DNA of 64,000 bases from assembly GCA_965199665.1 (NCBI GenBank), contig CBDASO010000001.1, positions 186,001-250,000 on the forward strand, written 5' to 3'. A program made the translations under genes and the position numbers. The stretch is from JAVVHH01 sp965199665 (lineage in GTDB: Bacteria > Pseudomonadota > Alphaproteobacteria > Acetobacterales > Acetobacteraceae). Position 1 is the stretch's first letter. Each line of letters begins with the position of its first letter. Positions 56,565 through 64,000 of the stretch are shown in pieces. The notes under the pieces are model-generated. The model did no database searches and had not been told where the DNA came from. It worked only from the letters and a program-made list of their open reading frames with translations.

Positions 56565-58870
56565 ACATCGTCACCGACGCGGCCCAGGCGCTCATGAAGA
56601 AGGCGGTCGCGCTCGCGCCCGACAGCTGGATCCCCGGTGGCGTGCCGGACCCGCTCATCGCCCACAAGCACGGGCTGATCGGCTCGCAGGTCTCGCGGCT
56701 GGACGGCCGCGACAAGGTCAGCGGCGCGGCCCCGTTCGCAGCCGAGTTCGCGCTGGACGGCATGGCCTATGCCGCGCTTCGCTTCAGCACGGTGGCCCGC
56801 GGCCGCATCGACACGATGGACACCGCCGCCGCCGAGGCCGCACCGGGCGTCGCCTTGGTCATGACCTACCGCAATGCGCCCCGGCTCAAGCCGATGCCGA
56901 TGTTCATGTCTGCCAACAAGGCCTGCGCCGGCGACGATCTGCCGGTCATGCAGGAAGCCGAGATCCACTGGAACGGGCAGCCCATCGCGCTGGTGCTGGC
57001 CGAGACGCAGGAGCAGGCGGACCACGCCGCCTCGCTCATCCGCGAGACCTACACCGTCGAGCCGTCGACCACCGCTTTCGCCGACGCCAAGGCTGCCGGG
57101 CTGCACCCGGCGAGCTTCATGGGCGAGCCGCTCAAGGCCGAGACCGGCCATCCGGAAGACGCGCTCGCCGGCGCCGCTTTCAAGGTGGACGAGACCTACC
57201 GCACCCCGTGGAACAACCACAACGCGCTGGAGCTGCATGCCGTCACGGTGGCGTGGCAGGGCGACAAGCTGCGGGTGCACGACGCCTCGCAATGCGTGGC
57301 CTTCACGGCGTGGACGCTGGGCCAGGCCTTCGGCCTGGACGAAACGCAGGTGCACGTGACCTCGCCCTACGTGGGCGGCGGCTTCGGCGGCAAGACGTTG
57401 TGGCAGCACCACGCCCTGGCGGCGGCGGCGGCCAAGATGGCGGATCGCCCGGTGCGCCTGTGCCTGTCGCGCGAGGGCGTTTACCGCCTGGTCGGCGGCC
57501 GCACGGAGACGGAGCAGCGCGTCGCCATCGGCGCGGACAAAGACGGCAAGTTCCTGTCGATGATCCACACCGGCGTGGTGGCGATGACCGAGCACAACAA
57601 CATGCCGGAGCCGTTCATCACGCCAACCATGGCGCTGTATGCGGCGGAGAACCTCAAGCTCTCCGTCGAGACCGCGCACATGGACATGCTGGCCAACACC
57701 TTCATGCGCGCGCCGGGTCACGCGCCGGGCAGCTTCGCCAGCGAATCCGCGGTCGACGAGTTGGCCGACAAGATGGGCATGGATCCGATCGAGCTGCGGA
57801 TCCGCAACGAGCCCGACAAGGATCCGGCCAAGGGCTTGCCCTTCTCCATGCGCAACCTGGTGCAGTGCTACCGCGACGGCGCCGAGCGCTTCGGCTGGAG
57901 CGAGCGCGCCGCGCCCGCGACCCGGCGCGAGGGCGAATGGCAGGTCGGCCTCGGCATGGCCACCGCGACCTACCCCTACCAGCGCATGCCGGGCGGGGCC
58001 GCGCGGCTGACGATCCGGGCGGACGGCACCGCCACGGTGGTGACCGGCGCGCAGGAGATGGGCATGGGCACCGCCACGACCACCGCGATGGTGGTGGCCG
58101 AACGCCTCGGCCTGCCGCTCGAGAGCGTGTCGGTGGAATACGGCGACTCCACCCATCCCGGCGTCATCCTCGCCGGCGGCTCTCAGCAGACGGCCGCGAT
58201 CGGCGCCGCCGTGATCGCAGCCCATCGCAAGCTGATGGCCGAGCTGCTCAAGCTGGCCGGCAACGACTCCCCGCTGGCCGGGCTCGACCCGGACAAGCTG
58301 GCCAACCAGGATGGCGGCCTGTGCGACGTCGATAACCCGTCGCGCCGCGAGAGCTACGCCTCCATTCTCGGCCGCGCCGGCCGGCCGGAGGTGTCGGCGG
58401 AGGCCGAAGCGTCCCGCCCGCTCGAGTCGGGGCACTGGTCGATGCACTCCTACGGCGCGGTGTTCGCGGAAGCCCGCGTCAACGTCGTCACCGGCGAAGT
58501 ACGGGTCAGCCGCATCCTCGGCGCCTTCGATTGCGGCCGCATCCTCAACGCCAAGACGGCGGCGAGCCAGTTCCGCGGCGGCATCATCATGGGCCTCGGC
58601 CAGGCGCTGATGGAGGAAACCCAGATCGACGAGCGCACCGGCCGGATCATGAATCCGTCTTTGGCGGAGTATCACGTCCCCGTGCACATGGACGTGCCGG
58701 AGATCGACGTGATCTGGACCGACATCGCCGATCCGCACGCTCCCATGGGGGCGCACGGCGTGGGCGAGATCGGCATCACCGGCGTTGCGGCCGCGGTGGC
58801 CAATGCGGTCCATAACGCGACCGGCAAGCGCATCCGCGACCTGCCGATCACGCTCGACAAGCTGATGTGA
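56561..58870 (+). CDS. paoC: PaoC/YagR-type molybdopterin-binding subunit (copy 2)
   Basis: 769 residues, ATGA overlap with the FAD subunit. SRLDGRDKVSGAAPFAAEF at the start, cofactor loops SPYVGGGFGGK and MRAPGHAPGS, GGSQQTAAIGAAV and catalytic Glu in GVGEIGITG. The N-terminal ~40 residues (ALMKKAVALAPDSWIPGG) are longer than in copy 1 and are not a signal peptide. Differences around the second loop (APGH versus APGE) suggest a different substrate from copy 1. The following hydrolase gene begins within its stop. Confidence 0.92.
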
Positions 58871-59814
58871 GGCGACCCGGCGCGATGGCCCGTATCCTCC
58901 GTTACGGGTCGATCGCGTCGGTCCTGCTGCTGATCGGCGCCGCGATGTGGCTCTACACGCCCGACCTGAAACGGGCCGATCTGGTGGCGCGCTACGGCCA
59001 GGCCCCTTCCGCCTTCGTCGACGTCGCCGGGATCACGCTGCACGTGCGCGACACCGGCCCGCGCGACGCGCCGGCCGTCCTGTTGCTGCACGGCTTCGGC
59101 GCCAGCCTGCATACCTGGGACGGGTGGGCCGCCGCGTTGGAGCGGGATCACCGGGTCCTCCGGATCGACCTGCCCGGCTTCGGCCTGACCGGGGCGGACC
59201 CGACCGGCGACTACACCGATGCGCGCACGGTCGCCGTCCTGCTGGCGTTGCTGGACAAGCTCGGCCTCCCGCGCGTCAGTCTGGTGGGGCATTCGATGGG
59301 TGGGCGGTTCGCCTGGGAGTTCGCCGCCGCCCATGCCGAGCGGGTGGACAAGCTGGTCTTGATCTCGCCCGACGGCTTCGCGAGCCCCGGGCGCGACTAT
59401 GGCGCGCCGCCCTCCGTCCCGCTCCTGCTGCGCGCGCTGCCCTTCGTGCTGCCGGACGCGATGCTGCGGGCCTCGCTGCAGGGCGCCTATGCCAACCCGG
59501 CAATCCTGACTCCGGAGCTCTACGCCCGCTATCGCGACCTCATGCGCGCGCCGGGCGTCCGCGCCGCGATCGTGGCGCGGACCGGCCAGCACGTGTTGCG
59601 CGACCCGGTGCCGCTGCTCGGACGCATCGAAGCGCCGACGCTGCTGCTGTGGGGCGAGGCGGATCGTATGATCCCGTTCACCAACGCCGCCGATTACCAG
59701 CGCGCGCTGCCGCACGCGACCGTGGCGCCGCTGCCGGGCGTGGGGCACATTCCGCAGGAAGAAGCGCCGGACAGCGTGGCGACCGTGCGGGCGTTTCTCG
59801 ACGGTGGGCTTTGA
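58867..59814 (+). CDS. Membrane-anchored alpha/beta hydrolase
   Basis: 315 residues from GTG 58867 (GTGA overlap with the Mo subunit); ATG 58885 is an alternative six codons in. One N-terminal hydrophobic segment (about residues 12-29) should anchor the enzyme, with the domain outside the cytoplasm if unprocessed. Catalytic triad: Ser in GHSMGG (about 142), Asp in WGEADRMIP and His in GVGHIPQEE. LLLHGFGASLHTWDGW supplies the oxyanion hole. An ester or lactone hydrolase; its coupling to a Mo-hydroxylase and an aldolase-family gene suggests a catabolic route. Confidence 0.88.
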   Translation: MRRPGAMARILRYGSIASVLLLIGAAMWLYTPDLKRADLVARYGQAPSAFVDVAGITLHVRDTGPRDAPAVLLLHGFGASLHTWDGWAAALERDHRVLRIDLPGFGLTGADPTGDYTDARTVAVLLALLDKLGLPRVSLVGHSMGGRFAWEFAAAHAERVDKLVLISPDGFASPGRDYGAPPSVPLLLRALPFVLPDAMLRASLQGAYANPAILTPELYARYRDLMRAPGVRAAIVARTGQHVLRDPVPLLGRIEAPTLLLWGEADRMIPFTNAADYQRALPHATVAPLPGVGHIPQEEAPDSVATVRAFLDGGL

Positions 59815-59825
59815 GAGGGATCGGG

Positions 59826-60614
59826 ATGGCACATCAACTGATGTTCGGCAGCGAGCTCACGCTGAGCAATTTCGGCGAGATCGACGCCGCGGCGCTGCGC
59901 GAGGCGCGGGTCGACCTGGCCGCCGCCCTGCGCGCCGCCGCGCGCCACGGGCTGGAGGAAGGGATCTGCAACCACTTCTCCGCCATGGTGCCGGGGCGCG
60001 ACGACCTGTTCCTGGTCAATCCCTACGGCCTGGCGTTCAGCGAGGTCACTGCCTCGAGCCTGCTGGTCTGCGACTTCGACGGCCAGGTGATCGAGGGAGA
60101 GGGTACGCCGGAAGCGACCGCCTTCTTCATCCACGCCCGCGTGCACCAGCGCGTCCCCCGCGCGCGCGTCGCCTTTCACACGCACATGCCGAACGCCACC
60201 GCGCTCTGCATGGTGACGGGCGAGCCGCTCCTCTGGGCCGGACAGACCGCCCTGAAATTCTACGGCCGCACCGCGGTGGACGACAGCTATAACGGGCTGG
60301 CGCTCGACGGCGACGAAGGCGACCGCATCGCCGCCAGCCTGGGCGACGCCGACGTGGTGTTCATGCGCAACCACGGCGTCATGGTCACCGGCCCGACCAT
60401 CGCGGCGGCGTGGGACGATCTGTATTATCTCGAGCGCGCCGCCGACGTGCAGATCCGGGCCATGAGCACGGGCCGTACGCTCTGCCCCGTCGACCCGGAG
60501 ACGGCCCGGCGCACGGCCGCACAGATGCGCGGCGGCGACGACGAGAGCGCGCGGCTGCATCTGGAGAGCATCAAGCGCACGCTGATGCGCACCGACCCGA
60601 GCTTCGCCGATTGA
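59826..60614 (+). CDS. Class II aldolase/adducin-family protein
   Basis: 262 residues; ATG 59826 preceded by GAGAGGGAT. Metal-binding His residues lie in HTHMPNA (about 120) and MRNHGVMV (about 182), and EGICNHFSAMVPG near the N-terminus forms the phosphate/acid-binding loop. The family covers fuculose-phosphate-type aldolases, epimerases and hydratase/decarboxylase relatives. The long C-terminal helix (YYLERAADVQIRAM) is typical of the branch often annotated only as aldolase family. Substrate unknown. Confidence 0.87.
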   Translation: MAHQLMFGSELTLSNFGEIDAAALREARVDLAAALRAAARHGLEEGICNHFSAMVPGRDDLFLVNPYGLAFSEVTASSLLVCDFDGQVIEGEGTPEATAFFIHARVHQRVPRARVAFHTHMPNATALCMVTGEPLLWAGQTALKFYGRTAVDDSYNGLALDGDEGDRIAASLGDADVVFMRNHGVMVTGPTIAAAWDDLYYLERAADVQIRAMSTGRTLCPVDPETARRTAAQMRGGDDESARLHLESIKRTLMRTDPSFAD

Positions 60615-61864
60615 CCGACGCTCCGCTCCTGCTGCTGTTCACGGCCGTCACCGTGCTCACGACGGCGGCAACCCTGGCGTTGATGGTCCGGCAGGCCCGG
60701 CACGTGGCGCGGCACCGCGACGCCGTGCCGACCGCCTTCGCCGACCAGGTGAGCCCGGCCGAGCACGCGCGCGGGGCCGATTACGAGCGGGCGCGGCTGC
60801 GGTTGCGCGCGGCCGAGGCCGGGCTCGGGCTGGTCACGACGCTGGCCTGGGCCTGGTGGGGCTACGACGCGCTGTTCGGCGCGGTCGTGTCCGCCGCGGG
60901 CCCCCTGATGGGCCACGGGATCGGGCAGGGGGTGGCGTTCATCGTCGCGGTGGGGGCCGTGTCGGCGCTGATCGGGCTGCCGCTGGCGGCGCTGCGCACC
61001 TTCGGGGTGGAGCGACGGTTCGGCTTCAACCGCACCACGCCGGGGCGCTTCGTGGCGGACCGGCTGAAGGGCGCCGTGCTCGGCCTGGTCGTGGCGGTGC
61101 CGCTGCTGTTCGGCGTGCTGTGGTTGATGCGCCAGCCCGGGCCGTGGTGGGTGTGGACCTGGCTCGGCCTGGTCGCGGTGTCGCTGGGCACGGCGCAGCT
61201 GTTCCCGCGCTGGATCGCGCCATTGTTCAACAAGTTCACGCCGTTGGAGGGCAGTCTTCGCGAACGGATCGAGGCGCTGCTGCAGCGATGCGGCTTCGCG
61301 GCGGCCGGGCTGTTCGTGATGGACGCGTCCCGCCGCTCGGCGCATGGCAACGCGTATTTCACCGGCTTGGGCCGCAGCAAGCGCATCGTCCTGTTCGATA
61401 CGCTCATCGCCCAGAACAGCGAGGCGGAACTGGAGGCCGTGTTGGCCCACGAACTCGGCCATTTCAAGCTGCGGCATATCTGGAGCGGCATGGCGCGCTC
61501 GGTGGTCATCCTGTTCGCCGGCTGCTTCGCGCTCGGCGTGCTGGCGCACCAGCCCTGGCTGCTGCCCGGCTTCGGCATCGCGCACCGCGACGACGCCCTG
61601 GCCCTGCTGGTCTGCCTGCTGTTGTTCCAGATGGCCGACCCGGTGCTCTCCCTGCTCAACAACGCCATCAGCCGGCGGCACGAGTTCCAAGCCGACGATT
61701 TCGCCCGCCGCATGGTCGGCGCGACCCCCATGGCCTCCGCGCTGATCCGCCTGTCCCGCGACAATGCGAGCACGCTCACCCCCGACCCGCTCTACGCGCT
61801 GGTCAATTTCAGCCACCCGCCGGTCCCGCTCCGCGTCGCGCGGCTGCTCGAGCCCAGCCGCTAG
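60611..61864 (+). CDS. M48-family Ste24-type membrane zinc protease
   Basis: 417 residues from TTG 60611, overlapping the aldolase stop as TTGA. N-terminal membrane segments at about 5-25, 70-95, 105-128 and 155-172; the NKFTPL segment (about 207-212) precedes the catalytic domain. HELGH at 280-284 binds zinc, with the third ligand Glu in HEFQADDFA at about 358. This is the CAAX-protease-like (Ste24) branch, larger than HtpX. In bacteria it clears or processes membrane and periplasmic proteins. Last gene of the operon starting at 55060. Confidence 0.9.
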   Translation: MTDAPLLLLFTAVTVLTTAATLALMVRQARHVARHRDAVPTAFADQVSPAEHARGADYERARLRLRAAEAGLGLVTTLAWAWWGYDALFGAVVSAAGPLMGHGIGQGVAFIVAVGAVSALIGLPLAALRTFGVERRFGFNRTTPGRFVADRLKGAVLGLVVAVPLLFGVLWLMRQPGPWWVWTWLGLVAVSLGTAQLFPRWIAPLFNKFTPLEGSLRERIEALLQRCGFAAAGLFVMDASRRSAHGNAYFTGLGRSKRIVLFDTLIAQNSEAELEAVLAHELGHFKLRHIWSGMARSVVILFAGCFALGVLAHQPWLLPGFGIAHRDDALALLVCLLLFQMADPVLSLLNNAISRRHEFQADDFARRMVGATPMASALIRLSRDNASTLTPDPLYALVNFSHPPVPLRVARLLEPSR

Positions 61865-61916
61865 AACGACATCCCGGCCATGCCGAAGCGGCGCGGGCTG
61901 TGGTAAGGGCGGGTCC

Positions 61917-64000
61917 ATGAGAGAAAGCCCGTCCGGCTGGGCCGTCGCCGTGGATCTTCGCTGCCTCCAGGATGAGAACTACGCCGAGCGGGGCGTCGGC
62001 CGGCACGCCTGCGCGCTGCTGCGGGCGGCGCCGCCGGGCGTGCGGCTCGTCGGCATCATCGATCCCGCCTTGCCCCCGCCGATCGCGGCAGCGGCGGCCA
62101 CCCTGCACGCGACGGTCCCGAACGCCTACGCTGCGCAGGCGCGAGGGGAGGGCCCGCTCGCCGCCTTTGTCTCGCTCTCCCCGGTCACGCACGATCCGCT
62201 CCTCACCGCCCGCCTCGCCGCCGATCCGGCGCTGTTGCGCGCGGCCGTGGTCTACGATTTCATCCCGCGGCGCGAGCCGGAGCGATACCTGCCCAACCCG
62301 GCCGCTCGCGTGGCCTATGCCACCGCGCTGAGCTGGCTCCGCCGCTTCGACCTGTTCCTGCCGATCTCGCAGGCCACCGCGGACGAAATCGGCCCCGTGC
62401 TGGGCGCGCCGGCCGCTGCGATCGCGCTGACCGGGGCCGCGCTGGACGAGCGCTTCGAGCAGATCGCGCCGGCCCGGGCGGGTCGGACGCCCCGCCACCT
62501 GCTGGTGGTCGGCGGCGGCGATCCGCGCAAGAACCCGGAGGTGGTGATCCGCGCCCATGCGAGGAGCCGCACGCTGCAGCGGATGGGCGTGGAGCTGGTG
62601 GTGGCCGGCAGCTACGGCCGACCCGATGCGGCAGCGTTCCAGGCGCTGGCCGGCGCCTGCGGCGGCGACCCGGCGCTCGTCCGCGTACCCGGTCATGTCA
62701 GCGACGAGCAGCTGTTCCGCGGTTTCGCCGACGCCTACGCCGTCGTGTGTCCATCGCGAGACGAGGGGTTCTCCCTGCCGGTGGTGGAGGGCATGGCCGC
62801 CGGGCTGCCGAGCCTGGCCTCCGACATCCCGGCGCATCGGGAACTGGTCACCGACCCGGCGCTCCGCTTCGCGCCGGAGGACGACGCGGCGCTGCTGCCC
62901 TTGCTCGAGCGTGCGGTGACGGATCCGGCGTGGCGGGCGGGGGTGGTGGCGAGCCAGGCGGCGGTCTGGCCGCGGTTCCGCGCCGACGCGGTGGGGGCAC
63001 GCTTCTGGCAGCCGATCCTGCAGCGATTGGAGGCCGGGTTACGACGGCCCGCCGTCAATCGCGGGCGCCGGCCGCGGGTCGCGGTGCTGTCGCCGATGCC
63101 GCCGGAACGCTCCGGCGTGTCCGATTATACGGCGGCCACCTGCGTCGAATTCGGCAAGCTGGTCGAGCTCGACGTCTTCTCGGGCGCCGGCCATTCGGTG
63201 TCGCCGCCGGGTGTGGACCGCATGCTGCCGCTGAACGCGCTGCCGCACCTGCGGCCCCGGTACGACCGGGTGGTGAGCGTGGTGGGCAACTCGCATTTCC
63301 ATCTCAAGCTGTTCGACTACATGCGCCGCTACGGCAGCGCCTGCATCGCGCACGACGCCCGCATGATCGGCTTCTATCGCTACCTGCTGGGGATCGAGCA
63401 CTCGCTGGCCGTCGCCGCGCGCGAGGTCGGGCGCCCCGTCAGCGAGGCGGAACTGGAAAGCTGGATCGCCGACGAGGCGTCGCTCAAGGCGCTGTTCCTC
63501 GGCGAGATCGCGGCGACGGCGAGCCCGAGCATCGTGCATTCCCCGGTAACGGCCACCCTGTTCGAGGAGCGTTACGGCGTGCGTCCGGCCTATCTCCCGT
63601 TCAGCATCTACCGTCCTTGGACGACGGATCAGTTGAGCGCGCCGGCGCGGGCGGCGGCGCGGGAGCGGCTGGGCGTCGGGCCGGGCCAGATCGTGATCGC
63701 CACCTTTGGTTACGTTCAGGAGACCAAGGCGCCGGAGGATTGCGTCTGGGCGCTCGAGACCCTGCGGCACTGGGGGTTCGACGCCCGGCTCGATTTCGTC
63801 GGCAGCACGGATTACCAGTCGGACAAGGGCGTGCGCTTGAGGGCGCTGATCGCCCGGTTGGGACTCGGCCACAAGGTCCGTTTCGCGCCCAGCTACGTGC
63901 CGGAGCAGACCTACGGCGATTACCTGGTCGGCGCGGATCTCGCGATCCAGCTACGCACGTATGGGTTCGGTGCGCTGTCGGGCGGCTTGCTCGACTGCGC
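61917..64000 (+). CDS. Tandem-domain GT4 glycosyltransferase, cut by the right edge
   Basis: Open frame from ATG 61917 to the window end, 694 codons, no stop. Two glycosyltransferase units. Unit 1 (about 1-375) has LRCLQDENYAERGVGRHA, VVYDFIPRREPERYL, LLVVGGGDPRKNPEVV and the donor motif PSRDEGFSLPVVEGMAAGLP. Unit 2 begins at about 380 with RVAVLSPMPPERSGVSDYTA, then ACIAHDARMIGFYRYLLG, TFGYVQETKAPED and LAIQLRTYGFGALSGG, still within its donor domain at the edge. Such two-headed enzymes make alternating or multi-sugar O-antigen/capsule repeats. It lies 52 bases after the protease gene and probably opens another polysaccharide locus. Confidence 0.9.
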   Translation, partial: MRESPSGWAVAVDLRCLQDENYAERGVGRHACALLRAAPPGVRLVGIIDPALPPPIAAAAATLHATVPNAYAAQARGEGPLAAFVSLSPVTHDPLLTARLAADPALLRAAVVYDFIPRREPERYLPNPAARVAYATALSWLRRFDLFLPISQATADEIGPVLGAPAAAIALTGAALDERFEQIAPARAGRTPRHLLVVGGGDPRKNPEVVIRAHARSRTLQRMGVELVVAGSYGRPDAAAFQALAGACGGDPALVRVPGHVSDEQLFRGFADAYAVVCPSRDEGFSLPVVEGMAAGLPSLASDIPAHRELVTDPALRFAPEDDAALLPLLERAVTDPAWRAGVVASQAAVWPRFRADAVGARFWQPILQRLEAGLRRPAVNRGRRPRVAVLSPMPPERSGVSDYTAATCVEFGKLVELDVFSGAGHSVSPPGVDRMLPLNALPHLRPRYDRVVSVVGNSHFHLKLFDYMRRYGSACIAHDARMIGFYRYLLGIEHSLAVAAREVGRPVSEAELESWIADEASLKALFLGEIAATASPSIVHSPVTATLFEERYGVRPAYLPFSIYRPWTTDQLSAPARAAARERLGVGPGQIVIATFGYVQETKAPEDCVWALETLRHWGFDARLDFVGSTDYQSDKGVRLRALIARLGLGHKVRFAPSYVPEQTYGDYLVGADLAIQLRTYGFGALSGGLLDC

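Overview
The window is a uniformly very GC-rich, densely coded bacterial chromosome segment of about 60 protein genes with no RNA genes, insertion sequences, phage genes or CRISPR arrays seen. Two HWE-family histidine kinases, Mo-hydroxylases of the PaoABC type, a Tat-exported glucose-fructose oxidoreductase homologue and several amino-acid/polyamine ABC importers point to an alphaproteobacterium, probably Rhodospirillales/Acetobacteraceae. The placement is inference from gene content. Adjacent genes very often share a 4-base stop/start (ATGA, GTGA or TTGA), which makes the operons easy to read.

Layout. 1-3815 (-): the N-terminal 1271 residues of a type I polyketide synthase (KS-AT-DH and onward), cut by the left edge. 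4325-12878 (+): a coupled surface-polysaccharide operon (KpsC-like, KpsS-like, SDR, LTA-synthase-like phosphotransferase, glycosyltransferase, methyltransferase, hydrolase-TPR). 12887-15285 (-): an HWE kinase and its single-domain response regulator. 15388-26216: esterase; an amino-acid uptake operon (M20 hydrolase, binding protein, two permeases, ATPase, S9 peptidase) divergent from a PLP trans-sulfuration-type enzyme and an HTH regulator; aspartate ammonia-lyase; a nucleoside deoxyribosyltransferase-like protein. 26249-35701: first PaoABC-type molybdoenzyme (-), a luciferase-like oxidoreductase (-), histidine ammonia-lyase (+), a carboxymuconolactone-decarboxylase-family protein (-), and a MoxR/VWA pair (+) closed by a clear terminator. 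35742-39995: aquaporin, GFOR homologue, an SDR lacking its catalytic Tyr, and an M24 peptidase. 40070-43992 (+): polyamine-type ABC importer with two short tandem repeats at its gene junctions. 44146-50338 (+): amino-acid ABC importer coupled to an NtaA/YxeK-type flavin monooxygenase, an MmgE/PrpD protein and a DapA-family lyase. 50335-54783 (-): DUF3750 protein, then a response regulator, a CheB-CheR-PAS-HWE kinase and a ParD-like protein. 55060-61864 (+): second PaoABC-type enzyme in one coupled operon with an alpha/beta hydrolase, a class II aldolase-family protein and a Ste24-type protease. 61917-64000 (+): a tandem-domain glycosyltransferase cut by the right edge.

The most interesting points are: the 44146-50338 operon, whose gene content closely matches the Bacillus yxe S-(2-succino)cysteine salvage operon; a chain of three 5-codon mini-ORFs, each joined by ATGA, leading into the ATPase gene at 40939; the capsule operon carrying a phosphoglycerol-transferase-type enzyme; and two paralogous PaoABC enzymes without any visible export signal.
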